DNA of 64,000 nucleotides from Takakia lepidozioides (taxonomy: Eukaryota; Streptophyta; Takakiopsida; Takakiales; Takakiaceae). The notes beneath the pieces are model-generated. The model did no database searches and had not been told where the DNA came from. It worked only from the letters and a program-made list of their open reading frames with translations. Each line of letters opens with the position of its first letter. Position 1 is the stretch's first letter. The stretch spans positions 6,386,001 through 6,450,000 of the forward strand of contig CM060733.1 in assembly GCA_030704615.1 (NCBI GenBank). Reading direction: 5' to 3'. Positions 45,401-58,626 of the stretch are shown here, piece by piece. Position numbers and translations under genes: made by a program.

Positions 45401-45964
45401 CTCTACAGATTTCCTAAAGAAGAATCTCAGCACCATCCAAAGGCGACTCAGCGAGGGACACAGCACCCAAAATTAGGGTCGATGAAGCATAATCTAAAAT
45501 TTGTTGTCCAACAATGAAACGCGGACGATTTAAGAATCGCTCATTAACAGCCACATTGTGACCATCTACTAAGTGTGGGACTGGTAAGAAGTCATAACAC
45601 GGAAATAATTCAACACTTGAAATAAGAGAATGACGACTGGCACAAAACAAGGCAGGACGCGCTTAATTACCTCCGACCCATTCACTTTGGCTTCCCGAAT
45701 CTGCTGTCTCATAACATTGGCCCTGCCTGCCAGCAAGCCGTCACCATCACAGCGATCCGCCAGTGGGTCAGCCCCAAATCTAGACCAAAACTTCCTACCA
45801 CAGATGCCATTATCCATTGTCCAGGTCCACACCGCTCTCCATTGCTCAGCTTGTGACAATAGATTCCCTTGTTGCATAGTCGGAACCTCACGTAACGCGA
45901 AGGGGCAGGGACAATAATAAGCTGCTACAAAGCGCCGCACATCCCTCCACCACCGTCGTTGCAT
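41286..45964 (-). CDS. Translation elongation factor P-like protein, ten exons
   Basis: EF-P family, which helps ribosomes through proline stretches; a 98-residue N-terminal extension suggests an organelle form. Minus-strand exons: 45964-45671, 45118-45088, 44939-44926 (14 bases), 44597-44547, 44336-44267, 43988-43922, 43273-43206, 42762-42639, 42502-42478 (least certain) and 41357-41286. All join in phase. Domain I: GSEVKSGNVIERKGRLLQV, HTQQGRGGATIQ, VELRDIQTGLKSTERLRTSE. Domain II: VFVDERTYTFLYEEGTSVVL, MEPKSYEQVELAKDLFGAGA. Domain III: IAVQMYDGRPFSATVPTRVT, AEAEPYFKGQTATPT and C-terminus APSFVTAGDRVVIDTTDNSY. The loop tip, Lys34 in the bacterial type, is Arg here (GRGGA). The start chosen is MQRRWWRDVRRF. 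Exon 9 gives a shorter link than usual, so its borders may be wrong. Confidence 0.92.
42367..42412. repeat. GA microsatellite
   Basis: About 22 GA units, in the last intron of the EF-P gene. It lies directly after a 75-bp segment (42288-42363) that resembles 41865-41935 ('agagagaatgtactcat', 'cccagtttgggyggaac'), so two copies of a small dispersed repeat sit in this intron. Confidence 0.85.
43440..43690 (-). mobile_element. Possible tRNA-derived SINE in an EF-P intron
   Basis: Minus strand starts ggagcctggtggtcagggca (A-box-like) followed about 35 bases later by 'catggtcgcagtcttaactcc' (a B-box-like stretch). This is the pol III promoter spacing of tRNA-derived SINEs. No poly-A tail or target duplication was identified, so the call is tentative. 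Confidence 0.35.
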
Positions 45965-47059
45965 GTCTCCAACTATACCCAAAACCCGACTCCACTACAA
46001 AAGTGCAAATCGCAGCACAACCCAGTCTACCGAGCTCTACTCACATACAGCACACCCACATCACTACACTCGCTACAATTCATTGCATGCCTGCCACCCC
46101 TAAAACTCTTGAACGATCCAAATGCGGGTGATGTTTACGGTATTCTGGTGCTGTATGAGGGAGATGTATGATCCAAAGTGGCGTTTTTGTATTCTGGCTG
46201 AGAGGATCCAACACTGGCTCCTCTGATCAGTGTTGGATCGTAGTCGTCAAGTTATTCCGTCTCTAGAACAAATGCCCCCACCAAAACTTTGTTTTGGGCA
46301 ACTCTTTCGAAAAGTCATTCTCTAAACACACACATCATTCATAGCGAAAGTCCAGTTTCTTCAGGCTCTCCCCGTTTCCATGCTTTCCTAGTCTTCCTTG
46401 CTTCATTGATCGGCCCAATCTGTCTGTCCGTCCGGTCAGTCTATTTCTTTCCCTCGTGTGCATCATCCGGCATTTACTTCCCTCTCACACTCAGGAATCA
46501 GGATCGCTACATATCTGTCATTGTGGCATGCTGGGTATTTGCTTGTTTGATGATGCTTCGTCAGTCACTTGCTAGAGTCTATCTTGAGCAATGTCAATGC
46601 AAACAGAGCCGCTTCCCCATGCAGGTGTGCTGGTTATAGAGGGAAGTGCATAGTTGGGTATAATCCTATATGATCACAGAAAAGATTGCTAGTCAAGACT
46701 TCAATATTGTCATGGAGGTCCACAAAAAACGTGTCCACAACCTCAGCTGCTAATGCTGACCTTATATTAAGGTTGCATCTGAAGCTATTATTGCAACAAT
46801 ACCACTGTAGAGGAAGATAGATAGCCTTTACTTTCAGCAGACAATGATACATGAGGGACAACATCATGCTTCCTTCACAGTCATCAGATTACCCATCAAT
46901 ACTGATGACACATGTATTTAGAAAGTCATCAACCTCAAATCCTTTTCCTTCCTTGCTATATGCCTCAACACTGCACGACTGTAATACACAATTTGTGTGA
47001 ATGATGAAGAAATCCTGTACAAAGTAGATGAGGGAACTCTCCCCATGGTTGCATACAAG

Positions 47060-48417
47060 CTATGCAGCAAAGGACTTCCCACAACCACATGTAGAAGTGG
47101 CATTTGGATTGCTGAATGAGAACCCACCCCCAATCAGCGCATCACTGTAGTCCAGTTGCATTCCAAACAGGAAGAGCAAACTCTTTGGGTCACAGACTGC
47201 AAGTCGAAACAAAACCAAGTCATCAGTAACCTAAGAATTTACTGCAGATGCACAAAAAATCACAACTCAGAATTTTGCTCTGACCTGTTGTAGCCGGGTG
47301 ATGCGAGGCACAAATCTGCAATGACTTTACAGTCCAGAAGCGGCAAACATGGCCCTCCCTGCACTCTACATCTAGTTGAGACACAATTCCATTGGGAACG
47401 ACCTAGAAACTGAAACAGAACTTATGACAGTAAGGGCAGTGAGAGCTGGAAATAATCAAGAGTTGGGTAGAAGTAAGAAACCTACCCATTGTGAATCCCT
47501 CGTAATCGATGATCGAATCATCAGCTCGAAGATTTTGTCGTTCTTCAAAGTCCATAACGTAAGACATGCCTGAGCAGCCTCCTTGTCTTACTCCAACTCG
47601 AAGGCACAAATCCTTGGCCTGGTCAGCCCTGAGTTTGTTTAAGTGCTTCAGGGCCTTTTCTGTCAGTGTGATAGCAGGTGCAATACTTGGAGGCGTAGCT
47701 GTTACTGCTGCTCACCAACATAGAAAACGAAACATCTCTATATCACAATTCTTCCATCACAGAAAGACCAAGCCAGGTAAATCTCTTCGCGCTCGCGCTA
47801 CTAAACACATCGCTGTCCAACCACTTGTAATGTTATTTGAAATGCGGAAAATACACAACCAGCTCGATAAGGAACACCCTATTAGTGCTCTGACCCGCAC
47901 CCTCTGCCTACAACCTAACTGGTCAAGCTTGAAAATCAGAGGCTCTCTCTCCGTCTGACATACAACCATCGACTTGCACTATGCAGCTGCCCCGAGCAAA
48001 GAACAATTCAGGTAAAATCCTAAGTTTTCGTGCTCCCAGTTTCTTCTTCTCAACCTTTGCCAATCCCCAGCTATGTCCGTGTTTCTATTCTGTGCCAAAA
48101 GATCCCCCGAGGGAAAACATCCCATTGAATTGAAGCTTGAGACGAGTCCACGTGAGTTACTGAATTACAGAAGTCCTACTTACACATGATTCCCAGCTGT
48201 TAGAACCCTCTCTTTCTCTGAATTCTCGATAAGAAGCCATACCTGCGTCGGCCGCAAGAACAACAACGGCGTGTCTTTTTGTAAAGACTTTCACGGATAG
48301 ACGCCCCGCTGGTATCCGTGAGGGAAGAGGTTTCGGTGATGGGACGAAAGCGGATCTGGGCCCTCCCAGCCTGCTGTTTGCAACCCAAGAGTAGCCGGCA
48401 AGGGAAGAGCTAGCCAT
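47060..48417 (-). CDS. Plastid A-type iron-sulfur carrier (CpIscA/SufA-like), three exons
   Basis: A-type Fe-S scaffold/carrier of the plastid SUF system. Minus-strand exons 48417-48243, 47707-47486 and 47196-47060 join in phase. Exon 1 is a Ser/Arg-rich transit peptide ([19 protein letters not shown] ... VVVLAADA). A second in-frame ATG lies at 48429 and the frame is open further up; I chose MASSS as the typical transit start. The mature domain has [79 protein letters not shown] and CGCGKSFAA. All three cluster-ligand cysteines are present (GGCSG and CGCG). Length about 178 residues fits the plant family. Same strand as the EF-P gene 1.1 kb further on; divergent from the R3H gene. Confidence 0.95.
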
Positions 48418-48429
48418 AGTGGACTGCAT

Positions 48430-51014
48430 CGTGCTTCGCAAGCCCAAATCTCCGAAGATAACACGGCTACAACGCAGGAAACACCAACAAATTTCTGCAC
48501 GCGCTACCCAACAGCGATAGCTGCAATTCACACGCAACGCAACCGAGGAAGAAGACGACAAAACTGTGATCGTTCACTGCTCTCTAGGGTTCCGAACATC
48601 CGACGAACGTTCGTTGGGACGGACCGCTAATGCCGTCGTGAGGCCCCACTCGAGCGTAGCAAATTTTGTTTCTGCTGGCAGATACCAGTTGGCCTGAAGA
48701 TCAAAGCCTCCAGGGTCAATTTGCTGCGGCGTACCTTCTCGGATCAGGAAGCGCAGCAATTACTTTGTGGAAGAGGAAGTTGAATTTTGCGAGAGGAAGT
48801 GTGAGAGGCGCTGAGCCCAGTACGTAACTACCCAGCTGAGCGGGAGGGAAGAAATGTGGGGTTGAAGGAAGGAGCTTGACCAGCGTGCTGGAAACTAAAA
48901 TAGCCTGGCAGGCTCGGGAACAACCGTCTGCTGATCTTGCAGAGTGGTGGTGGATTTTGTGGTGAAGGAGCACGAGGGGACGCACAGGGATTGAGAACGA
49001 CGCTAGTTAGGGACGCATCACCGCACTGCCATGGCGCATGCAGGCGGCACCTTGAACGACTGGTTAACGGCTTCTGCTTACGGTCTCCCTGGCCTCCCAT
49101 GCTCTTCTCTCATCATGTTTATTGGATTTTTGCAAATGGGGACGAATCCGTGTCTGTCTGTATTGCTTCAATGACTTCACCACGGGCATAGACATTCTGG
49201 TTTTTATTTTCTTCCCATTCGGTTGGTTGAAGTGGGTTCTTCACCACTGAGCTCCTGAAAGCGCACCTTCTTGTATCAAATTCGTGGGTTCTCGCTTGCG
49301 GTTTCTTAATTTTACTGCATGGATTTTTCTCGTCACATATTGTCAGCATAGGTCTCTCCATCCTCCCTCCTGTACTCACGTGCACGTCTTCTTCTGTCCC
49401 CTCGCATCATTCCAACAACGCCTCCCTCTTGTTTTTCTTCATGCCTTCGTCACAGTGTTTCTCTTCGGTTTATTTTCACGACAGTAGTGTCTCAGAATTG
49501 GCCTATAGTTGGAAATCACAGAGAGGAGAGAAGGACATGTGAGAGGTAGAAGCTTAGCAGGGTGGCGTTGGTGCAGTTCGGGGGAGGGACGAGACATCTG
49601 CCGTGCTGAGCCGCAAGAAATGCCGTTCTCGCCGCAGGCGAGCGGGCAGTGGTAGGTCGTTCTACCACCGAGCTCAGGATTTCCTTAGAATTCTACTAGG
49701 TAAAGCATGATGGTTTGAACAATTGATCGATTGTCACTTTGGGCAGTGCTCTGGGTTCCTGTTTCAATGTCCTCTTAGTTCAAACCTTCTCATTGTGTGT
49801 TCCTTGTGTATACAGAGCTTCAATTCTGTGCCAATTTTCTGCACATAAAATCGCACAAAGAACAATCTGGTGCCAAATGTCTCATAGCATATCTATCTGT
49901 ATTTTTTTTCAACATCATGTCATGGGACAAATTTGCTAGCAAGTGCTGGAATTTGTGGTTGTAGGGTCTGAAGTGCTGCATATTGAATCAGCGCAGCAAG
50001 CCCGTGAGATGTTAATATCATGCAAGGTATGTTGCCAAATTTCAAATTGTTGAAACCATTCAGTCATATCTCCTGGATCAATCTAAGAAACTTGTGGGGA
50101 GTTGGTTTTTGGCTGATATAATTGGAACTATCCTGCCAGGTATTTGAGGTTGAAGGAGCTCTTGCTTGCAAAGGATGCTCTGTGTCATTGTCAGAAACAC
50201 AGTCTAATTACACTCTTATTCTGGTGCTGTGCCATCTGGATTAGGTTGATAGATGTGAGAGTGAATTTGGAAGGTGGAGGAATTGCAGCTACTGAATGCA
50301 ATTGCTAAAGATCAACTTTGCCCCAGCTGATTGCCTACAGCTGTTATGCACATTACCATTAAAAGATATGGTGCGGTTGTCAACCATTTTCATCATAAAG
50401 GTTCCCTATTCTCTATCACTGTACCAGAATACCTGTCTTATGTAAGGGACCTCTGATGGCAATCAGATGAACCTCTGTGCTTTGCAAAATTTTGACGAAA
50501 CCTAACTTGTGTTAAGTCTTTGGCGTGGACATGTGCTTGCGGGTGTCACATCATGCTTGTTGATCATCAGCTGGGTTGTAGAACCTTCTGATCCATTATC
50601 CTGTTTTTTTGCCTGGTACCCTGATTGCAACTAAGTGGATGTTAGATGTTAACTGACCAAGCTTTTTCATCAACGTTTTGGATTGCTAAGATATGGAGTA
50701 GTGTTTGGACCTTGTGGATAGTGAGAGGAGATGGACACGAATGAGGTGCCTTCATCTGCTGGCATGCGGGGATATGCATGAAGATTTAGAAACAGTCAGG
50801 ATGAGGTCATGCTTCAAGCTCTGCCTTACTGAATACCTGTCAGCCCAAGAGACTGGTTTGTGGTCTCATCAGCACCATGACTTCAAGCTGGTCAAGTGGC
50901 AATGCACCCTCCAATTTATTGAAGGGTGCAAGAATGAGGACAGGCTGGCGATTTCTGGTTAGTATGCTGACAAGGAAGTTGTGCACTGCAGCTTGGTACC
51001 CGTCGTTACCGCAG
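48430..51014. other. Upstream region of IscA-like and R3H genes
   Basis: No full gene recognised. A possible exon at 49966-50029 (SEVLHIESAQQAREMLISCK then gtatg) has a good donor and could be an early exon of the R3H gene, but I could not link it in phase. The rest contains no supported feature. Confidence 0.4.
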
Positions 51015-53006
51015 ATGGATGAATGATCGGCTCCTACGAGAGCTTGCTCCACCATTGGATGCACTTGAAATTGGATCTCTTTTTGCACCTCCACCATGGG
51101 GTAAAGGTTCCTTGTCTTATTTGTAGCACACCATAATAGTTGACAGGGTTTTCCCTTAGAGCCATCACATCGCACAGGTAAATGATATACTGACTGCTAG
51201 AGGCGCCAAATTGTCATGGAGGCTGGATGAGTGCTTTTACCAGAGTATTTGACCGGTGGATTTTTACAAGCTCTTGCTAATGAATGCAGTAGCTGTTGAC
51301 ATGAACGTTGCATGCCGTGCAGTAGGTTTGCATGTTGGATGGAGAGGCTAAGATGGCATGTTCCCACTGTGACAGGCGAAAAGAGTGTGGTCTCACCACT
51401 GGAGAGAGTCACTGCTTCACCACACGACATGGCTTTGTGGGAGCCCTTTCGAAACAATGTCGATATGGATTTACAAGTCTGTCCCCCCCTACCTGTCCAA
51501 TTTTGTCATCGTACAAGCAGTTTGCTTGTGATTGACAGTAAAACTAGATATGATTGTCATTTTGTTGTGGTCATCATTAGGTTTTACGGGTAAGTAGTCC
51601 AAGCTGGAAGACATGTTGGTGCTCTATGACATGTGTAAAAAATGAGTGGGCCATCAAGTCTTAGGTAGAAACTGCCTACAGCTCTGTTAGAAACAGGATG
51701 CATGAGGAGTTTCAAACCTCTGCCACCGGTATATTACAATCAGATGTTCAAATTTTGTCACGATGCATCCCCCTGGATTAGTTTGCTTGCCATATTCTCT
51801 CGGAGTGTGGTAATAGTTGACCTGCATCTCTTTAACATCTCACAACTTTGAGTTCTGAGTTTACGATCTAGCTGATAACAATTGGAGCAAAGTCTCTGGA
51901 GTCTAGCAGAGTCTGAAAAGGACACATTCTTCTTCTTTGCTAAAATGAACGTAGAGTTGATATGGACATTTCATTCTATTGCCAATGTTCGTATGCTTTA
52001 CCTTCAAGACAGGCTTGGCAGTTGGCAGGACCTTCAATTTCCCCAAATGATCTTGCTGAAGCTTACCATTAGAGGAGACCTATGAGCAAATGATGTGCGA
52101 AGGGGGTGAAGCCCAACCACATAACGTTTGTTTGCATTTGCAATGCGTGTGCAAGCCTGGCAGCCCTGGAAAAGTGCACAGAGCATGTGTGCATGAGCTG
52201 TTGTTCGAGTGTTGAGGAAAAGGATGGACCACAAGTGACGCAGTGCATATTAGTGGTGAGGCTAGAGTGTTGTGTGGAGAGGACTATTCAGTTGGATGCA
52301 AGCACTTAGACCACATGGCCTGCTTGTTTAGGCAAAACTGCTGCAACAAGCTGATCAAAGAAGGAAGGTGAGCGCAAAGGGAAAAGAGGGGAGGCTGACA
52401 GCGGCGTTTACGGCCTGGAGTGGAGTGGAGCGCAACTTGCGGGCAGCACTTCGGCGCAATTCTGCCTCACCTGTTTTGCAAGAACTTGAGGTTGGTCTTG
52501 ACCTCAGATCAGGCTGCAGAGGTTCTTTGATATGTCTGACTAGTATCTAACAAGAAGATCCTGTTTGAAGTTTTTTCTTGAAAACAATCATGCCTGCAAA
52601 ATCTGGTTGTCTGCGGCAATTGGGTGTCTCTTTTCTTGCCCCAGTTAGGCAATCAGGGTATCCTTAAGGAATTAAAGGTATTCTCTTAGCTATCCCCACA
52701 TCTCTCCTGGGGCCCAATCCTGCAGAGGTGGCTGGGTACATGATGCCTGGTTGATCACTGTTGGAGCAAGACCAGTGCCCCTAAGATGGGCTGTTCATGT
52801 ACGTGAGCATGGACAACAATGGATGCTGAAGACGCTTTGCAGGAGTGTACCGAGTGATGTTTCTGTCAACTAAAACATGTATTGTATGTGATGTTCTGGG
52901 CTTTTGACAGGACAAACTGAGAACGTTTATGGAAGGGCAGGAGAAAGAGTTGGTTCTTGAAATGGAAGCACCCTACCATCGATTGCTTCTCCATGGCTTG
53001 AGTCAG
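51015..53006 (+). CDS. R3H-domain protein (R3HDM4-like), three linked exons, incomplete
   Basis: Exons 51015-51100, 52402-52490 and 52911-53006 have AG/GT borders and join in phase. They read RWMNDRLLRELAPPLDALEI, GSLFAPPPW | AAFTAWSGVERNLRAALRRN, SASPVLQELE | DKLRTFMEGQEKELVLEMEA, PYHRLLLHGLSQ. The last exon is an R3H domain (the H-R-L-L-L-H block is the R-x3-H site), which binds single-stranded nucleic acid. The preceding part matches the R3H-associated N-terminal region seen in R3HDM4-type proteins. The N-terminal exons and the end of the R3H domain were not found; the latter should lie in 53007-54950. Role in the plant unknown. Confidence 0.7.
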
Positions 53007-53299
53007 GTACTACTCCTGTTTCAATATGTCCATCCACAGTTGGTGGGTTGGTTTTCTTTGTGCCTGTTAAGTCTTTGAAACGCTTCTTTGTATTGTTCAT
53101 ATGCAATTGTTACCGTTAAATGTGGGCCTCTTCGACCAAAATGTGGAAAAGTGGAAGCTTTTCAAAGGTGGCACTGGCTTTGGTGGACATGGCATGGCAT
53201 GCAGTTCCATGGGCTGCTATCACACACTATACAAGGGTTGGGAGATGGCGGCCAGTCATGTGCAACTCACATCCTAATCAGGAGAAGGGAGAATGCATG

Positions 53300-53890
53300 C
53301 AACCCAGCAACATTAAGCCTGCCTCAATTCCTGGGTCTCGTTCAGCATGACTGTCGTTCTGCTGCAGCAGCTTGATTGTTTGTAACATATGTGAAGCTTC
53401 GGATGTTGGCATCACTTAAAGTGCCTAGGGGTACGTTAAGCTCATTCATTCCCTTAGACTGTCTAGCATTTCTGGCTTCACTGTGGAGTGGACGAGTGGA
53501 CTCGTCCTATTAAGACTGTTGGCCAGCTCACCAATGTGACTTCCTGTCTGTAAATATTCCAGATGGTCATTTGTCAAATCTGACAAGACCGCAGCATCAG
53601 CAACATTCAGTCTGCCTTGATTCTTGGGACTGTCAATATTCTTGTAATTGTGTTCTGGCAACTTGACTACCTGTATCATTTGTTAAGTTCTGGATGTCAG
53701 TGCAACGTGCCTAGTGGTGGGTGAAATAATAAACGACTGTAAAGCGACAGCAGGGATTGCTTGCCCTAGACCTTCTACTGTAACTGTTTTGGCTTTTCTC
53801 CAAGGCATGAGCATTCTTTGTTGAATGGACTCTTGTTCGGACAGACAGTTGCCCACCTCAGTAATTGAATATCTTCTGTGCCAAGTATTC
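53300..53890. repeat. Diverged tandem duplication of about 290 bp
   Basis: 53300-53590 and 53590-53890 share 'cagcaacatt(a/c)ag', 'cctg.tcaattcttgg'-like and 'gtgcctag.ggt' blocks, then 'ggactc(g/t)t' and 'cagctcacc/cccacctca' blocks, in the same order. Non-coding as far as seen, probably in an R3H gene intron or 3' region. Confidence 0.5.
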
Positions 53891-55241
53891 TGGGCATGTG
53901 GCCCCAACTGGGTTCTTTGTTCAGATCTACGGAGGCCTATGCCAGGGCCAGAGGTCATGCCATGTACTGTACCCAGCTTCAAGGGGGCTGAACGAGTAAA
54001 ATTCTCACTGAGCAACTGAGCTTGCAGATGGTTGCCTGCAAAGGAATTCTTGCATTAAAGCCACATCCGGTGAGGTAATGCTACCTCTATGCTTGCAGAG
54101 GTAACAGACAAATCTCCACAAGTCATTCTATTATTTTCCCCCAGCCCTTATAGGGCTTGACCCTGCCATGTCTCAAAACAGAGTGTGACAGCAACTCTAC
54201 TACTTCTGACTAGCTATGTATTCACGTATTCACTTCCATTGATTTGCATTTGGCAAAGAGAGGAATACCCATGCATACACAGCACTTATAGACCCCAGAC
54301 TCTGGAGTGCAACTTGAAGTTTGACTGTGAGTTTCGCTGGTCACACCCATCTGGCTTCTTCACTGTGCTAAAGACAAAATTGTGGATTGCTCAAAAAACT
54401 TAGGTGTCTGGAAGAAACAAGAGAATCAGCTCTCTGCCTGGAGGTCAACGAGGTTTCCAAACTGTTCATGAGGGCTGATTGGTGTCAGTAAACAGAATGG
54501 TATGATTCCCCTCTGCATAAGAGTGAAGTACACAGTGAGTTCTAACCAGTACTTAGTGAATTCCTTGTGAATCAGCAAAGTAGAACATGGGAGATGTAAG
54601 GATGTCACTGGTTGAGTCAAAAAGTGCTTGCCAAGGGTATCAATATGAGCATGATGCCTAGACAAATGTGGGGCGGCAATAATCACTCTGGCACAAATCA
54701 TTTTTCACTTCTGATAACAAATCTTCGGACCGTTTCCGATCCAACTCGGAGTTGAAATTCAAACTGCAAATGATAATTCTAAGAAGGTTTATAAGCAAAC
54801 AAAGCTTGATGAGAACTCTTTCACACACAACAGTTGAAAGCTGAAGAAGTCTAGTTCTGAAGGCTGTAACCATGGGTTTGTTTTACCGGAGAGAAGCTCC
54901 TCATCGAACTGCGTGCGAATGAAAGGAAGGTGACGACGGAGGAGGAGGAGGAGCCCTACCCTCAACCATCAATTACCCGCCCAAATGCATGGCGGGTAGT
55001 TTGCTGGGTTAAGCATTCAATCCGAGTTCGTTTTGGGTACCGAGCTTGAATTTCTTCAAGCAGCGAGGGAGAAGTTCACGTCTGATGGTCAGGGAATTGC
55101 AACTGTCTTCTGGCACGCACTATCTGCATGCTGCAATAAGGGGGTGTATTGTTGAGCAACACAGGGAGATTCACCTTACGGCAAAATTTGGCAGTGGTTG
55201 AATAGCTCTGCACTAAAGGGGGTCTTAGATTGCTGGAAGGC

Positions 55242-58200
55242 ATGGCGGTGCCTAATACAGTGAGGATGGTGAAGGCACTGGTGCCTGTCGTAACATACAA
55301 CAGAGCAAGAGAAATAGCAGCCTCCCCAAAGCTTGGCAGCTTGGTTTTTGAAGGCGCTACACTGGAGAAGGCCACGGCACTGTGTGCTGGTTGTGCTCCC
55401 TTTCCACACCTTTACGTTTCCAAACTAATGTCCGTGTGTGGTGTTTGGGTTAAGACGCTTGTTTGTAGGATGTAGAGAGGAGGGAGAGAAAGAGAGCTTT
55501 GGATTGTATATAGGATAAATTGTTAGCGTTTATGACTATTTTGCATACACCCAAGGCTGTTGCGCATTGCTGTCGTCCCAAAGATGTCAATGTTATTCGT
55601 AATTGAGTGGCAACTCTGACGCGTAGCTGTACAACTACTCAATATAATAGTCATCTGTTCTGAAGACGCAATTTTCTAGCTTTTTTGACATGATCTCATC
55701 ACCTCTTGTTGGAGGATTTCTGTTGAGTGGTTCATGGTCAATATGCGAGCAGAAATTTCTTCATAGCCCTGCTTAAAATCCCGTCAAGTTGGTGGACCTT
55801 TTGTTAGTATCAGATACAGAGCTCTGCCTGGTTTTGCTGGCTTGACATTGAAGGTTCCAATATCTGACTCTAAGGACCGTCTCGGCAGGAACAAATGCTG
55901 GTGACCAATACTCAGTAAGTGTGGCTATCACTGAAGAGGGGGGACCTGTGGGTCAGTGTTCATGCCCTGCACAGGCCAAGGGGGGCTTGTGCAAGCATGT
56001 GGTGGCACTCTTACTTCGACGAGTGGATGAGGTAAGTCAGGGAAATATCTCCAGTTGATGTTAGGTTTGATTCAATTTGTGGCACTCTAGATCCCACATG
56101 CTAGCTAGCATGTTTCAAAGCGCTTGGCAGCGGGCAGGAGTTCCATCATGTCTAAATCTCCTTAGCATGATGATTCAAACACCTTGATGTGGCTGAGAAG
56201 TGCTGTTTGTTAAGAGGTTGTAAGAATGCCAAAATGAATGGATACAATCTGGCCTACACGTTGCTAATTGAAAGACGGGGAAATCTGTGTAGGGCTTCTG
56301 CTCTTATGAAACACTATGATTCTCGATGAATGTGCCTTTGTCGAATTGGGTTTTGACTGACTGTATGGACATGTACAGTCTAGTTAATTTATGGTTGGCG
56401 GTTGGTGCAGCTAAGTAGAGTGCAGCAGCCTGTTTCCGCTTCCTCCTCACTATTGGCTGAAGAAAATGTTGGGACTGATCAGAAACTTGGTACGCCAGCA
56501 CAGAATATCCCTGCAGTGGACTCTGTGGTCAAGATTAGATCTGTAGTCGATGTGGGATCTATACCTTCTTGCCCTGAAGAGCCGGAGGTGCTTCTCAAAC
56601 GCCCCAAGCGGGCACTGCCATCGTGGATGCTCGGTGTAGACAAGTCTACAGACTCCAAGTCATCTGCAGCTGCACCTGGACGAAAACCAGGGCGTGTGGC
56701 TGCCCTGTCAAAACCGCCCCCACCAAAGAGAGCCCGGACGCGAGCAAAGATTGCCGGGTCAGTTGATGATGAAGACAATGAGCAGAGTTTGGAAGATTGT
56801 GGTGACATGGAGAATGCAAGTACTGTTCTGCTCTTGCATCATATATCCCTTTTGAGAAATTCGAAAGGAATTTTTTTTGGCTCACCATTGTCTCAGAATC
56901 TGAAGCGGTAAGAGCCTACAGTGGTAATTGTTGTAGTTGAGAAGACTCTATGCCTGCTCTTTATGATGAGGTTCAATAGCACTGGCAGCATGTGCCAATT
57001 TGGAGGCCACCGAGTGGCTGTTGCAACTATAGTACAGGAGCATGGTGAAGTACAAGCAGGTGATTACATATATATACTACAATTTTGATTTTAGAAATTG
57101 TCATGTTAGTGGTGAGTGCTGCAGAGGTCATGGAGGCAAGGGCTGAAGAAAATGGAGAACTTGAAGTGGCGGACAAAAGACGAAGCATTAGAAGCAGGAC
57201 GAGTTCTGGAAAGAGGAGAGGAGTCAAGGCTTTGGCCAAGGAAACTGATGTCGAACTGCATGAAGAGCCACTAGAAATTGCAGGTCATATCAGCAACCTC
57301 ATTGTGGATTTGAAGAAGACATGTGGTAGGTCTTGTGTAAGTTTTGAGCACTTCACACACACGCAATTCTCTGCTGGTCACCTTTTTGCCGCAACAGCAA
57401 GGCTTCCAGTTTGTGAGTAAGGTGCTAAAATATACGCAACAGGAACAGGAAGGACAAGAAGAGGGGGTCGCGCAAGGGTGGCTACCTCTGAGGGGACAGA
57501 TGACATTCCAGATGGTGTGGGCACTGAGGTTATCAGTGGTGATTCTGGATTTGAACTCACGGCTGATGACCTTGTTACCTTTGCTCACAAGGTACATGTT
57601 CGTCCCTTGATGTCCTGATTCAACTCAGTTTGGTTACTGCAACCGTTGATATCTTCTTAGCAAGGGGTCGCTGGAAGACTTGCTGGCACCCTAGGTGTGG
57701 GAGATGTCAACAGACATTCTGCTCTCAGGGAATGCTTGTTACTTAGATTTACTACTTCATGAGAAGAATTATTGAGTTCTTGAGAGGATGAGAGAAGAAT
57801 TGTGGTTTGAACCTCTATGACATACTTGTGTGCGTATCCATGAAGCATCTGGAGGACGAGCATACCAGCCAAGTGGGTGAAGCGACTGAAGCACACAAGG
57901 AGGATCGTGGACACAAAGAGACAACTGAACAACCCATGCGCTCTTTCAATATTTTGAGGGAACTCGACAATGCTGGTACTTCAGTGGCATCCCTAGGTAC
58001 TCAAATACCAGGTCCTTCAGATATGAAGCCCAGCCGTGATCCATCTGAGGGCAAGGACCCGCTCTCGAGTATCTCACTCAGACTAGTGCTTTGTGTGTAT
58101 GTATATGACGAGAGATGGGCTGTCGGAATACTCACTTAGGCTAAAGCCTGTAGTTGAATCTACAGTTGCAAAAAGTGTCTGCATGGAGAGAGGTGTTTGG

Positions 58201-58626
58201 TTTGATTGCAGAGCAGCTATTGATGGGTGGCTGTCATTGCATTGGTGCACAGCTGTGGTGCAGATTTTGTTTCTTGTTGATGTTCATGTTCTTTCTGACC
58301 ATGATATGCTCTGTTTGGGACAAGATGGTGTGAGCGTGGCATCACATCGGACATCAGCCACTGGGCAAAAGATGGGCACAAGGGACAAGGTTGCAGATGA
58401 GATGTTAGGTTTGTTTTTTGGGCCACTTTCCATGCAAGCCAAGGCAAATGCGGAGAGCCAAGACAAAGCTGCACACACAAACACGGTGGTGCACTTTCAA
58501 CCAGAGGTGCTAGAGAATGCTGCACCCGCGTTACCGGAGGAACCCCCCAATGTTAGTTATGTGCCAAAGACTCAGCCCAAGAAGAAAAGCAGCTTGAGGG
58601 ACCAAGTAATGCTCTACTTGAAGTAG
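55242..58626 (+). CDS. SWIM zinc-finger protein with Ku-binding-like motif
   Basis: Exon 1 (55242 to about 55370) starts MAVPNTVRMVKALVPVVTYN and RAREIAASPKLGSLVFEGAT, as in the lead-in of SWIM domains. Exon 55888-56031 holds NAGDQYSVSVAI and the zinc-binding CSCPAQAKGGLCKH (C-x-C-xn-C-x-H). Exon from 56411 to about 56812 carries LLKRPKRALPSWMLG, which fits the A-type Ku-binding motif (basic-x-x-P-x-W-hydrophobic), then a basic KPPPPKRARTRAK (likely nuclear signal). Further exons at about 57122-57281 (RRSIRSRTSSGKRRG), 57433-57591 (ELTADDLVTFAHK), about 57835-58040, and 58320-58626 ending SSLRDQVMLYLK. Exon ends other than the SWIM exon are approximate and exon 1 to 2 phase is unproven. A nuclear DNA-repair-related role is inference from the motif. 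Confidence 0.75.

Noticed and set aside
48937-49487. Small plus-strand frames upstream of the IscA-like gene
   Set aside because: No conserved motif, no convincing splice structure; could be 5' UTR of a neighbouring gene.
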